Source: Aquabacter sp. L1I39
GTDB taxonomy: Bacteria > Pseudomonadota > Alphaproteobacteria > Rhizobiales > Xanthobacteraceae
Reading direction: 5' to 3'
DNA length: 64,000 bases
Assembly (NCBI RefSeq): GCF_017742835.1
Contig: NZ_CP072392.1
Span: 4,115,695 to 4,179,694 of the forward strand
The notes under the pieces are model-generated. The model was not told the DNA's origin. It worked only from the letters and a program-made list of their open reading frames with translations, and ran no database searches. Both the position numbers and the translations under genes were made by a program. Shown piece after piece: positions 18,576 through 29,000 of the stretch; the stretch's first letter is position 1, and the number at the start of each line of letters is the position of its first letter.

Positions 18576-19328
18576 TCACGCATTGGCGCCGCCGTCCACC
18601 GTGAAGCTGGCGCCGGTGATCTGGCGACCGGAGGGGCCGGCAAGGAAGGCCACCATGTCGGCGATGTCCTGCGGCGTGCCGAACTGCTTCAGCGCCATGG
18701 AGGCGAGCTGCACAGCGCTGCCGGGGCCGTCGGCAGGGTTCATGTCCGTGTTCGTGGAGCCGGGCTGCACCACGTTCACCGTGATCTTGCGCTCCCCAAG
18801 ATCGCGGGCGAGGCCGCGGGTGAAGGACACGAGGGCCGACTTGGTCATGGAATAGACGGAGATGCCGGGCATGGCGACCCGCTCGCCCAGGCACGAGCCG
18901 ATATTGATGATGCGCCCGCCCTCGGAGAGGAGCGGGATGGCCGCGCGGGTGGTGAGCACCACGCCACGCACATTCACGCCGATCAGGGCGTCGATGTCCT
19001 CAAGGCTCATGGTCTCCAGCGGGCCGCCGCGCGCGATGCCGGCATTGTTTACGAGGATGTCCAGGCCGCCGAGCGCGCCCGCGGCGTCCTTCACGGCCGC
19101 TTCCACCGCCGCGCCACTGGCCGCATCCGCCTGAATGGCTTGGCCCCGCCGGCCCAGCGCCTCGATCTGTCGGACCACCTCGGCCGCGCGGTCCGCCGAG
19201 CGCTCATAGGTGATGGCCACGTCCGCGCCGGCCTTGGCGAGGGTCAAGGCAATGGCGGCGCCGATGCCGCGGCTGGCGCCGGTGACGAGGGCTTTCTTGC
19301 CGGCGAGATCCTGTCCGTTGTGCTGCAT
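18576..19328 (-). CDS. SDR-family oxidoreductase
   Basis: The 250-residue classical short-chain dehydrogenase has TGASRGIG for NAD(P) binding (~17-24), NNAG, catalytic Ser in INIGS, and YSMTKSA with the YxxxK pair. The C-terminal ASFTVDGGANA is FabG-like. The start at 19328 has AGGAGA upstream. It is divergent from a TetR gene, and a palindrome lies between them. The substrate is probably a small carbonyl compound regulated through that TetR protein, but it cannot be named. Confidence 0.88.
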   Translation of the reverse strand: MQHNGQDLAGKKALVTGASRGIGAAIALTLAKAGADVAITYERSADRAAEVVRQIEALGRRGQAIQADAASGAAVEAAVKDAAGALGGLDILVNNAGIARGGPLETMSLEDIDALIGVNVRGVVLTTRAAIPLLSEGGRIINIGSCLGERVAMPGISVYSMTKSALVSFTRGLARDLGERKITVNVVQPGSTNTDMNPADGPGSAVQLASMALKQFGTPQDIADMVAFLAGPSGRQITGASFTVDGGANA

Positions 19329-19354
19329 GGGGCTCTCCTGTGGGAGGATTAATA

Positions 19355-19366
19355 TAATGATCGTTA
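19355..19366. promoter_or_regulatory. Palindrome between SDR and TetR genes, candidate operator
   Basis: TAATGATCGTTA is a 12-bp palindrome with one mismatched pair. It sits 27 nt upstream of the SDR start in an AT-rich stretch and is a likely binding site for the divergently encoded TetR protein. Confidence 0.5.
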
Positions 19367-19438
19367 CATAAATAGACTCGCAAACAGCCGTCAAGGCATT
19401 ATTTAATGGACGATACAGAAAGAGGAGCGGAGCCGGAC

Positions 19439-20095
19439 ATGGCGGCACGCGGCAGGCCCAGGGCGTTTGATCGGGATGCGGCCTTGAAAGCCGCCATGGA
19501 GCTGTTCTGGCGCAAGGGCTTTTCCGCCACCTCCATGGCCGATCTCTGCGCCGCCATGGGCATCAATGCGCCGAGCCTTTATGCCGCCTTCGGCAGCAAG
19601 GAGGCGCTCTATGAGGCGGCGCTCCGGCAGTATGAGCAGGCGGCCTCGCCGCTCATTTGGGGCGCCTTCGAGGCCGCTCCCACCGCGCGCGCGAGCATCA
19701 CGGGCCTTTTGATGGCGTCGGCTGCCAACCTGCCCGGCACGGATCGCCCGCCCGGCTGCATGATCACCCTTGCGACCGCCGGCCAAGAGGGATGCACGCG
19801 GCTGGGGGACTTGGTGGCAAAGGCGCGAGCCGAGGGGGAAGCCATGATCGCCGCTCGCCTGCGTCGTGCCGTGGCCGAGGGAGAGCTCCCCCCGGGCACC
19901 GACATTGCCGCCCTCGCCGCCTTCTACGCCTGCGTCCAGCATGGCATGTCCATCGAGGCGCGGGACGGGGCCGATCGGCAGAAGCTGGAAGCCATCGCCC
20001 GCTGTGCCTTGTCCGCCTGGCCGGTGCTCACCGGCGGGGGCGCGGCTCCTCCGGCAGGAACAGGGTGCGTGCCTCCTGCACCTCGCGGGCGATAA
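19439..20095 (+). CDS. TetR-family transcriptional regulator
   Basis: The 218-residue repressor has an N-terminal helix-turn-helix (FSATSMADLCAAMGINAPSLYAAFGSKEAL is the DNA-binding segment, quoted here for its key parts MADLCAAMG and SLYAAFGSKE). The C-terminal ligand domain resembles the YcdC/AefR-like group (PPGCMITLA). It probably represses the divergent SDR gene. I chose the ATG at 19439 with GGAG 7 nt upstream, and an in-frame ATG at 19406 has no ribosome site. Its last 68 nt overlap the convergent LysR gene. Confidence 0.87.
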   Translation: MAARGRPRAFDRDAALKAAMELFWRKGFSATSMADLCAAMGINAPSLYAAFGSKEALYEAALRQYEQAASPLIWGAFEAAPTARASITGLLMASAANLPGTDRPPGCMITLATAGQEGCTRLGDLVAKARAEGEAMIAARLRRAVAEGELPPGTDIAALAAFYACVQHGMSIEARDGADRQKLEAIARCALSAWPVLTGGGAAPPAGTGCVPPAPRGR

Positions 20096-20951
20096 AGTCC
20101 GCCGCCACGCGGATGCGCGCCAGGGTGCGGGTGTCCGCATGGGTGATGAGCCAGAAGGTGCGGCTGATCTCCACCTCGTCCGCCAGCAGCGGGAGGAGAT
20201 CGTCCTCCCCATCCGCCATGAAGCGCGGCAGCACGGCGATGCCCGCCCCCGCCTTCACGGCCATGAACTGGGCCACCAGCGAGGAGGAGCGCACACGCGG
20301 CCGCAGATCCTTGGCAACCAGCGGGGCATAGTCCAGCTCAGGCGCATAGAGCAGTTCGTCCACATAGGAAATGAAGGTGTGCCGCGGGAGCGCCGCCCGC
20401 GTCTCGATGGGCCCATGGGCGGAAAGATACGCCCGCGAGGCATAAAGGCGCAGGCGGTAGTCGGTGAGCTTGCGCGCATGGAGCCGCCCCTGCTTGGGCC
20501 GGCTCAGCGAGATGGCGATGTCCGCCTCGCGCTTGGTGAGGTTGAACACGCGCGGCATGGCCAGGAACTGCACCTCCAGCTCCGGATGCCCCGCCGCCAG
20601 CCGCCCCATGCGCGGGGCGAGGAAAAAGGTGCCGAATCCGTCCGGCGCACCGATGCGCACGGTGCCGGCCACGCCCAGGTCCGCCCCGCCAATTTCCTGC
20701 TGGGCGGCGGAGGCCAGCGTCTCCATGGCCTCGGCCGTTCCCAGCAGGCGTTCGCCCGGCGCGGTGAGCACATAGCCTTGCGGTTGGCGGTCGAAGAGCT
20801 TCGCGCCCAGCCTCTGCTCCAGCGCGCCGATGCGCCGGCCCACCGTGGAATGCTCCACGTTCAATTGACGGGCCGCCACGGTGAGCTTGCCGGCGCGCGC
20901 GACCGCGAGAAAATAGCGCAGGTCCGACCACTCGAACTCGCCAGCAGCCAT
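20028..20951 (-). CDS. LysR-family transcriptional regulator
   Basis: The 307-residue protein has the LysR winged helix (DLRYFLAVARAGKLTVAARQ, then STVGRRIGALEQRLGAKLF) and a periplasmic-binding-protein-like effector domain. It is divergent from mmsA, the first gene of a valine-degradation operon, with 130 nt between the starts. It is therefore the natural candidate regulator of that operon. The 3' end overlaps the convergent TetR gene by 68 nt. Confidence 0.9.
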   Translation of the reverse strand: MAAGEFEWSDLRYFLAVARAGKLTVAARQLNVEHSTVGRRIGALEQRLGAKLFDRQPQGYVLTAPGERLLGTAEAMETLASAAQQEIGGADLGVAGTVRIGAPDGFGTFFLAPRMGRLAAGHPELEVQFLAMPRVFNLTKREADIAISLSRPKQGRLHARKLTDYRLRLYASRAYLSAHGPIETRAALPRHTFISYVDELLYAPELDYAPLVAKDLRPRVRSSSLVAQFMAVKAGAGIAVLPRFMADGEDDLLPLLADEVEISRTFWLITHADTRTLARIRVAADFIAREVQEARTLFLPEEPRPRR

Positions 20952-21081
20952 GGGTGAGAGCTCCGCTATGCGAAAAAATGCACGCGCATGGTGCGCGAAT
21001 TCGCCTTTATGTGCAAAAAACCATAAGCCATTGTGCCGGCCAACAAGCGGACCGAAATCAAGAACCCCTTAGGAGGCGCCC

Positions 21082-22578
<1,497 letters not shown>

Positions 22579-22681
22579 CGGTCTCCTGCGGAGACGGACA
22601 ATCGCGGTGCGGCGCGGCCTCAGGCTGCGCCGCGTCCCAGTGCATGGCGGAGGAACCGCCAGCCTGCCCGTGGGAGGTTCC

Positions 22682-23824
22682 ATGTTCGAGCTCACCGAGG
22701 ACCAGATCGCCATCCGCGACATGGCGCGCGATTTCGCCGCCGCCGAGATCGCGCCTTATGCGGTCGAGTGGGACGAGAAGAAGCATTTCCCCGTCGACAC
22801 CTTGCGCGCCGCTGCCGCGCTCGGCATGGGCGGGGTTTATGTGGGCGAGGATGTGGGCGGGTCGGGCCTGTCGCGGCTCGATGCCGCGCTGATCTTCGAG
22901 GCGCTGGCCACCGGCTGCCCGGGCACCTCGGCCTTCATCTCCATCCACAACATGGCCGCCTGGATGATCGACCGCTACGGCACGCTTGAACAGCGCCAGC
23001 GGTTTCTTCCCGATCTGTGCACCATGGCGGCGCTGGCCAGCTATTGCCTCACCGAGCCCGGCTGCGGCTCGGACGCCGCCGCGTTGAAAACGCGGGCGGT
23101 GCGCGACGGCGACCATTATGTGGTCGACGGCCAGAAGCAGTTCATCTCCGGCGCCGGAGCCGCCGATTATTACGTCACCATGGTGCGCACGGGCGGGGAG
23201 GGGCCGAAGGGCATTTCCACCCTCGTCATTCCCGCTGGCCTGCCGGGCCTCTCTTTCGGCGCCAATGAGAAGAAGATGGGCTGGAACGTGCAGCCCACCC
23301 GCGCCGTGATCTTCGAGGGCGTCCGCGTGCCGGTGGAGAACCGCATCGGCGCCGAGGGCGAGGGCTTTCGCATCGCCATGGCCGGGCTTGATGGCGGGCG
23401 CCTCAACATCACCGCCTGCTCGCTGGGCGGGGCGCAGGCGGCCCTCGACAAGGCGCTCGGCTACATGGCGGAGCGCAAGGCGTTCGGAAAGCGGCTCGAC
23501 GAATTCCAGGCGTTGCAATTCCGCCTTGCCGACATGGCCATCGAGCTGGAGGCGGCCCGCACCTTCCTGTGGCGCGCGGCGGCGGCGCTGGATGCCAAGA
23601 CGCCCGACGCCACCAAGCTGTGCGCCATGGCCAAGCGCTTCGGCACCGATATCGGCTTCCAGGTGGCCAATGAGGCGCTCCAGCTGCATGGTGGCTACGG
23701 TTATCTTGCCGACTACGGAATTGAGAAAATCGTTCGGGATCTGAGGGTTCACCAGATCCTGGAAGGCACCAACGAGATCATGCGCCTGATTGTGTCTCGC
23801 GCACTGATTGCCGGCTCCAACTGA
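22682..23824 (+). CDS. Acyl-CoA dehydrogenase, probable isobutyryl-CoA dehydrogenase
   Basis: The 380-residue FAD enzyme has the family signatures [15 protein letters not shown] and [19 protein letters not shown], with the catalytic Glu at ~361 in [10 protein letters not shown]. Its position between mmsA and mmsB argues for isobutyryl-CoA oxidation in valine degradation, as with human ACAD8. GGGAGG precedes the ATG at 22682. The enoyl-CoA hydratase and 3-hydroxyisobutyryl-CoA hydrolase that complete the pathway are not in this operon. Confidence 0.9.
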   Translation: MFELTEDQIAIRDMARDFAAAEIAPYAVEWDEKKHFPVDTLRAAAALGMGGVYVGEDVGGSGLSRLDAALIFEALATGCPGTSAFISIHNMAAWMIDRYGTLEQRQRFLPDLCTMAALASYCLTEPGCGSDAAALKTRAVRDGDHYVVDGQKQFISGAGAADYYVTMVRTGGEGPKGISTLVIPAGLPGLSFGANEKKMGWNVQPTRAVIFEGVRVPVENRIGAEGEGFRIAMAGLDGGRLNITACSLGGAQAALDKALGYMAERKAFGKRLDEFQALQFRLADMAIELEAARTFLWRAAAALDAKTPDATKLCAMAKRFGTDIGFQVANEALQLHGGYGYLADYGIEKIVRDLRVHQILEGTNEIMRLIVSRALIAGSN

Positions 23825-23873
23825 CCTTTTGCCGGCGCATCGCGCCGAAGCATCCCCTTAAGGGAGGATCCTC

Positions 23874-24767
23874 ATGACCCATGTCGCATTTCTCGGCCTC
23901 GGCAATATGGGCGGGCCCATGGCCGGCAATCTGGTCAAGGCTGGCCTGACCGTCACCGGCTTCGACCTCGTTCCCGCCGCTTTGGAGGCCGCCAAGGCGC
24001 GCGGCATCGTCATTGCCGCGAGCGCGGCCGAGGCGGTGGCGCAGGCGGATGTGGTGGTGACCATGCTGCCCTCCGGCAAGCATGTGCTGGGCGCGGTGGA
24101 CGGCCCGGACGGCCTCTTCGCCCATGCCCGCAAGGGCACGCTTTTCATCGACAGTTCCACCATCGACGTGGCCTCCGCTCGCGCCTTCCATGCAGCGGCT
24201 GCCGCGGCCGGTCACGAGAGCCTGGATGCGCCGGTTTCCGGTGGCGTGGTGGGGGCGGAAGCCGGCACGCTCACCTTCATGGCCGGCGGCACGGCGGGGG
24301 CATTTGCCAAGGCACAGCCGCTGCTGGCGCATATGGGCCGCAAGGTGGTCCATTGCGGCGAGGCGGGCGCCGGCCAGGCGGCCAAGATCTGCAACAACAT
24401 GATCCTCGGCATTTCCATGATCGCCGTGTCCGAGGCCTTCGTGCTGGCGGAGAAGCTGGGCCTGTCCCATCAGGCGCTGTTCGACGTGGCGTCCACCTCG
24501 TCCGGCCAGTGCTGGGCGCTCACCACCAATTGCCCGGTGCCAGGCCCGGTGCCGGCGAGCCCCGCCAATCGCGACTATAAGCCCGGCTTTGCCACGGCCC
24601 TGATGCTGAAGGACCTGCGGCTCTCCCAGGAAGTGGCCGAGCAGGCCGGCGCCGCCACCATTCTCGGCGCCAAGGCGACCGAGCTTTATTCCACCTTCGA
24701 GGCGGAGGGGAATGGCGGCACGGATTTCTCCGGCATCATCAAGTGGGTGCGCGACCACGAGGCGTGA
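23874..24767 (+). CDS. mmsB: 3-hydroxyisobutyrate dehydrogenase
   Basis: The 297-residue beta-hydroxyacid dehydrogenase has an N-terminal FLGLGNMGGPMAGNL for NAD, the substrate loop DAPVSGGVVGAEAGTL and the catalytic Lys in AAKICNNM (~172). It converts 3-hydroxyisobutyrate to methylmalonate semialdehyde, the substrate of MmsA. AGGGAGGAT precedes the start. It is the last gene of the valine operon. Confidence 0.94.
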   Translation: MTHVAFLGLGNMGGPMAGNLVKAGLTVTGFDLVPAALEAAKARGIVIAASAAEAVAQADVVVTMLPSGKHVLGAVDGPDGLFAHARKGTLFIDSSTIDVASARAFHAAAAAAGHESLDAPVSGGVVGAEAGTLTFMAGGTAGAFAKAQPLLAHMGRKVVHCGEAGAGQAAKICNNMILGISMIAVSEAFVLAEKLGLSHQALFDVASTSSGQCWALTTNCPVPGPVPASPANRDYKPGFATALMLKDLRLSQEVAEQAGAATILGAKATELYSTFEAEGNGGTDFSGIIKWVRDHEA

Positions 24768-24783
24768 GCGCGCCGAGAGAGCG

Positions 24784-25143
24784 TCAGGTGAGGTCCGGCC
24801 CGGCGCCATAGGCGTTCGGGCCGGGCTGCGAGGGCTGCGCCCACCAATAGATGAGCACCAGCAGGCCGATCAGCGTGACGGCCAGCAACTGCCACCAGCC
24901 GCTGCGCCCGATATCGTGGAGGCGGCGCGTGGCGATGGCGATATTGGGCACCAGGAAGGCCAGCGTCACCACGAGGTGCAGCACTTCGCCCGCGGTCTCG
25001 GAGACCGCCGAGCCAAGAATCGCCGCGCCGAGCGAGACCAGGAAGTTGAACAGATAGAACCACCAGAACGCGCTGCGCGAGGAGCGCCCGCGAAAGGTGG
25101 CGTAGTTGGACAGGCCGCTGGAGATCGCCTGCGTAAATCCCAT
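24784..25143 (-). CDS. DUF805 membrane protein
   Basis: The 119-residue protein has the DUF805 signatures FRGRSSRSAFWWFYLF and RRLHDIGRSGWWQLL, and four hydrophobic helices. The family is widespread in bacterial inner membranes with no established role. GGGAGGGGGAG lies directly before the ATG at 25143, favouring it over the upstream in-frame ATG. It converges with mmsB. Confidence 0.87.
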   Translation of the reverse strand: MGFTQAISSGLSNYATFRGRSSRSAFWWFYLFNFLVSLGAAILGSAVSETAGEVLHLVVTLAFLVPNIAIATRRLHDIGRSGWWQLLAVTLIGLLVLIYWWAQPSQPGPNAYGAGPDLT

Positions 25144-25321
25144 CTCCCCCTCCCGCATCTTCGCCACCTCGACGGGACGCGACGCGTCCCGCGCGGCCGA
25201 GCCGTCGATCCCATCAGAAAGCACGTCGCGCCTCAAGGGAAGGGGCGAACGCCCGCGCCCGCGCGCGCCGACGCGGCTGCCGCGATGGAGGTCGTAGGGA
25301 GATCTGGAAAAGCGGGAAGGG

Positions 25322-25398
25322 TGGTAGCAGCGGGCGGACTTGAACCGCCGACCTCCGGGTTATGAATCCGGCGCTCTCACCAACTGAGCTACGCTGCC
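25322..25398 (-). tRNA. tRNA-Met (anticodon CAT), elongator
   Basis: The full 77-nt cloverleaf is visible on the minus strand, including the encoded CCA end. The acceptor stem is GGCAGCG with CGCTGCT (one G-U pair), the D arm GCTC/GAGC, the anticodon loop TTCATAA, and the T arm GGCGG-TTCAAGT-CCGCC. The anticodon stem lacks the three G-C pairs of initiator tRNA. A CAT anticodon could also be lysidine-modified tRNA-Ile2, but the overall sequence resembles elongator tRNA-Met. The stem has an A-C mismatch at 31-39. Confidence 0.9.
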
Positions 25399-25495
25399 AC
25401 GACCGGCCGGGCGAGCCGCCCAGCGCATGGAGCGCGCATATAGGAGCGCGCGCCGCAGGCTGTCAAGAAAGAGACGGGCCTTTGCCCACAGCCGT

Positions 25496-26140
25496 TCAAC
25501 CGGCCTTCCGGCGCAGGCGTGCCAGCTTGAAGAAGCCGGCCGGGAAGACGGGGGCGATGCCGACCACTTCCATGTCGGGATGGCGCGCCGCCCAGGCATG
25601 CAGCCGGCTCGGGCGGAAGGCAATGCTCCAACCCACTTTCTTCACCAGGGGGGCGAGCGCCGCCTCCACATGCATGGTGGGGCCGGAATCGGCGCCGAAC
25701 TTGGAGGCGATGATGATCTCGCCGCCCGGCCGCAGCACGCGGCGCATCTCGTCCAGGGCACCTTCTGGATCCGGCACCAGCGTAATGACGAACGGAACGG
25801 TGATGGCGTCGAAGCGCTGATCCGGGAAGCCCAGCGCGCAGGCATCCATGGCGGCCAAAAGCGAGACATTGGACAATTGCCGGCGATGGGTCTTGGCCAC
25901 CGCCTTCTTGAGCATGTCGAACGACAGGTCGATGCCCGTCACATGGCAGGTGCGGGGGTAATAGGGCAGGACGAGGCCGGTGCCGACGCCCACTTCCAGG
26001 ATGTCATTGCCGCAGCGGGCCGCCGCATGGGCCGCCTTCTTCTGCGCATCCGCGAGGAGCTTCTCGTAAACGGCATCATAGATGGGGGCCCATTTGGCAT
26101 AGACCTTCTTCTGGCCCTCGAGATCGTACTGAACCGCCAT
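25496..26140 (-). CDS. Class I methyltransferase, PmtA-like (phosphatidylethanolamine N-methyltransferase)
   Basis: The 214-residue SAM-dependent enzyme has motif I LEVGVGTGLVLP, GIDLSFDML and RVLRPGGEIII. The N-terminus VYAKWAPIYDAVYEKLL is typical of the Rhodobacter-type PmtA, which makes phosphatidylcholine by methylating phosphatidylethanolamine. UbiE-like quinone methyltransferases are a close alternative. Three direct repeats lie upstream at 26218-26254. Confidence 0.75.
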   Translation of the reverse strand: MAVQYDLEGQKKVYAKWAPIYDAVYEKLLADAQKKAAHAAARCGNDILEVGVGTGLVLPYYPRTCHVTGIDLSFDMLKKAVAKTHRRQLSNVSLLAAMDACALGFPDQRFDAITVPFVITLVPDPEGALDEMRRVLRPGGEIIIASKFGADSGPTMHVEAALAPLVKKVGWSIAFRPSRLHAWAARHPDMEVVGIAPVFPAGFFKLARLRRKAG

Positions 26141-26217
26141 TTTTCTCTTCGCCCCAGCCTTGCCGGCTTGCCCCGCCCGCGCACCGCAGTGTCGCCAAGC
26201 GTGGGCCTCGTCCTGTG

Positions 26218-26254
26218 GTCACACGCCCAATAGTCACACTTCAAATAGTCACAC
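26218..26254. repeat. Three GTCACAC direct repeats with a 15-bp period
   Basis: GTCACAC begins at 26218, 26233 and 26248. The last two copies are part of an identical 14-mer, AATAGTCACACTTC. They lie 78-114 nt upstream of the methyltransferase start and just after mnmA ends. This looks like a cooperative regulator site. Confidence 0.7.
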
Positions 26255-26301
26255 TTCCAAGACGGCCGTGCGACCCCCACGGAGGTCGTCTGCCGCCCCC
26301 T

Positions 26302-27507
26302 TCATGCCACTTGCGCGCGTGCTGGTGTCGGTGCGGACGGCGCCATCTCGGCGGGCAGCGTGCGCAGGATGGTGCCACCACCCAGAAGCCGCGCCGCGCC
26401 CTCGGCGCCATCGTAGAACACGCAGGCCTGCCCCGGTGCAACTCCCTCTTCCCCGTCATGAAGGTGAACCAGGGGTTCCCCTTGGGGGTCGGTGCCCAGA
26501 TGCCCCGGTGCCGGCGGGCGCGTGGAGCGCACCTTCACGAACACCTCTGCCTCGGAGGCGCAGGCGGCGGCAAAGGGCAGGTCGCCCAGCCAGTTCACAT
26601 CCTCGATGCGGATGGTGCGCACCTTCAGCGCCTCGCGCGGGCCGACGCGCACCTCGCGCCGGGCGGCATCGATGGCCACCACATAAAGCGGGTCGGGTGT
26701 CGACAGGCCAAGGCCCCGCCGTTGGCCGATGGTGTAGTGCATCACGCCCCGATGGCGGCCGAGGACCCGGCCGTCCAGGTGGACGATGTCGCCGGCCTCG
26801 CCCGCCTCGGGGCGCAGGCGCTCCACCACCTCGGCATAATCGCCGCCGGGCACGAAGCAGATGTCCTGGCTGTCCGGCTTGTCCGCCACCACCAGCCCGA
26901 AGGATTGCGCCAATGCCCGCACATCGCCCTTGCGCAGACCGCCGAGCGGAAAGCGCAGCTTGGACAGTTGCTCGGGCGTGGTGGCATACAGGAAATAGCT
27001 CTGGTCCCGGCTTTCCTCGGCGGCGCGGCTGAGCACCCGCCGTCCATCGGGCAGGAGGCGGCTTGAGACATAATGGCCGGTCGCCAGAATGTCGGCGCCC
27101 AGATCCTCGGCGGTGGCGAGGAGATCGCGGAACTTCACCGTGCGATTGCAGTCCACACAGGGAATGGGGGTGACGCCGGAGGCATAGCTGTCGGCGAAGC
27201 GCTCGATCACCTCGGCCCGGAAGCGGCTTTCATAATCCAGCACGTAGTGGGGAATGCCCAGTTTGTCGGCCACCGTGCGGGCATCATAGATGTCCTGCCC
27301 TGCGCAACAGGCGCCCTTGCGGTGGGCGGCCTCGCCATGGTCGTAAAGCTGAAGCGTCACGCCGACCACGTCATAGCCCGCATGAGCCAGCAAGGCGGCG
27401 ACCACGGACGAATCGACACCGCCGGACATGGCGACCACGACGCGCGTCCCGGCCGGGTCGGCGCCCATCAGGTCGATGATCTCATCGCGGGAGAGGAAAG
27501 GGGTCAT
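26302..27507 (-). CDS. mnmA: tRNA-specific 2-thiouridylase MnmA
   Basis: The 401-residue enzyme adds the 2-thio group to U34 of tRNA-Lys, Glu and Gln. The PP-loop AMSGGVDSS (~26-34) binds ATP. The catalytic Cys residues are in [12 protein letters not shown] and [23 protein letters not shown] and [11 protein letters not shown] complete the family pattern. The C-terminus is slightly extended and Pro/Ala-rich. Confidence 0.96.
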   Translation of the reverse strand: MTPFLSRDEIIDLMGADPAGTRVVVAMSGGVDSSVVAALLAHAGYDVVGVTLQLYDHGEAAHRKGACCAGQDIYDARTVADKLGIPHYVLDYESRFRAEVIERFADSYASGVTPIPCVDCNRTVKFRDLLATAEDLGADILATGHYVSSRLLPDGRRVLSRAAEESRDQSYFLYATTPEQLSKLRFPLGGLRKGDVRALAQSFGLVVADKPDSQDICFVPGGDYAEVVERLRPEAGEAGDIVHLDGRVLGRHRGVMHYTIGQRRGLGLSTPDPLYVVAIDAARREVRVGPREALKVRTIRIEDVNWLGDLPFAAACASEAEVFVKVRSTRPPAPGHLGTDPQGEPLVHLHDGEEGVAPGQACVFYDGAEGAARLLGGGTILRTLPAEMAPSAPTPARAQVA

Positions 27508-27752
27508 CCGGTTCTGTCTTTGTCAGGCCGCGCCGCGAGGGGCGGGCGGCGGCCAGTCTCTCCATTTACTATAGGTGCGCGCGGCGCGATCGCAATCCAC
27601 TGTGGATGCATGGGCGTGGCGCGAGGGCGGCATGTGCGCGCCCCATCGCGACAGCCCGTGGGCAAAGCGCCGTTTTGGCGAAAGGCTTCTTGTGAGCCGC
27701 GCGGCTCTCTGCAACTGTGCCGCAACGAAACTTCCACGATGGGAATGGGACC

Positions 27753-28934
27753 ATGGTCGGCTTGAAGGGCTTCACACTGGCGGGGCTTGCCGCCGCGGGC
27801 ATCGCCTTCGGCGCAGGGACGCCCGCTCTGGCGGACCCGGTGAAGATCGGCTTCCTCGCCACTCTGTCCGGCCCCTCGGCGGTGCTGGGCCAGCACATGC
27901 GCGACGGCTTCCTGCTGGCGGTCAAGGAGATGGGTGGCAAGATCGGCGGGCAGGAGACGGAAGTCATCGTGGTGGATGACGAATTGAAGCCGGACGTCGC
28001 CGTCCAGAAGGCCAAGGGCCTGATGGAGCGCGACAAGGTGGACTTCATCGCCGGCCTCGTCTTCTCCAACGTGGCCGGCGCGGTGGTCAAGCCCGTGACC
28101 GCCAACGACACCTTCCTCATCTCCGCCAATGCCGGCCCCTCGACCATTGCCGGCGCCGGCTGCAGCCCGTTCTTCTTCGCCGCCTCCTACCAGAACGACC
28201 AGAACCACGAAGTGCTCGGCCAATATGCCCAGTCCAAGGGCTATAAGAAGGTCGTGCTGATGGCGCCCAATTACCAAGCGGGCAAGGACGCGCTCGCCGG
28301 CTTCAAGCGCTATTTCAAAGGCGAGGTGGTGGACGAGATCTATACCCCCCTCGGCCAGCTCGACTTCTCCGCCGAGCTTGCCAAGGTCGCCGCCGCCAAG
28401 CCCGATGCCTTCTTCACCTTCATGCCCGGCGGCATGGGCGTGAACCTGGTCAAGCAGTATCGCCAGGCGGGCCTTGCCGAGACCATTCCCTTCCTGTCCG
28501 CCTTCACGGTGGACGAGACGACGCTGCCCGCCACCGGCGAGGCGGCGCTCGGCTTCTATTCCGGCGCCGCCTGGGCGCCGGACCTGAACGTGCCGGCCAA
28601 CAAGGCCTTCGTGGCGGCGTTCGAGAAGGAATATGGCTATGTGCCCGCGCTCTATGCGGCGCAGGGCTATGATGCCGCCAAGCTCATCGACAGCGCGGTG
28701 AAGGCCACCGGCGGCAAGCTCTCCGACAAGGACGCCGTGCGCGCCGCCCTCAAGAAGGCCGACTTCACCTCTGTGCGCGGTGACTTCAAGTTCAACACCA
28801 ACCAGTTCCCGATCCAGAACTTCTATCTGGTGAAGGTGGCCAAGCGCGCCGACGGTAAGGTGGAGACGGAAGTGGCCGAGAAGATCTTCTCCAATTATGG
28901 CGATGCCTATGCGGAGAAGTGCGCCATGAAGTGA
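27753..28934 (+). CDS. Branched-chain amino-acid ABC transporter, substrate-binding protein
   Basis: The 393-residue periplasmic-binding protein (type I fold) has a signal peptide ending near TPALADPVKIGFL. LSGPSAVLGQHMRDGFLLAV and VLMAPNYQAGKDALAGFK fit the LivK/Leu-Ile-Val-binding family. The true ligand may be a branched-chain amino acid, an amide or an aromatic acid. It heads a five-gene liv-type operon. A long upstream extension of the frame lacks a ribosome site. Confidence 0.9.
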   Translation: MVGLKGFTLAGLAAAGIAFGAGTPALADPVKIGFLATLSGPSAVLGQHMRDGFLLAVKEMGGKIGGQETEVIVVDDELKPDVAVQKAKGLMERDKVDFIAGLVFSNVAGAVVKPVTANDTFLISANAGPSTIAGAGCSPFFFAASYQNDQNHEVLGQYAQSKGYKKVVLMAPNYQAGKDALAGFKRYFKGEVVDEIYTPLGQLDFSAELAKVAAAKPDAFFTFMPGGMGVNLVKQYRQAGLAETIPFLSAFTVDETTLPATGEAALGFYSGAAWAPDLNVPANKAFVAAFEKEYGYVPALYAAQGYDAAKLIDSAVKATGGKLSDKDAVRAALKKADFTSVRGDFKFNTNQFPIQNFYLVKVAKRADGKVETEVAEKIFSNYGDAYAEKCAMK

Positions 28935-29000
28935 CGGTGGGGGAGGGCTTATCCCTCCCTGCCGGCGCCCGCCTGTCCCGACGGCGCATTCTGAAAGCTC

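Noticed and set aside
25322-25398. The CAT tRNA as initiator tRNA or tRNA-Ile2
   Set aside because: It lacks the three G-C pairs of the initiator anticodon stem, and overall it is closer to elongator tRNA-Met. Ile2 is not fully excluded.
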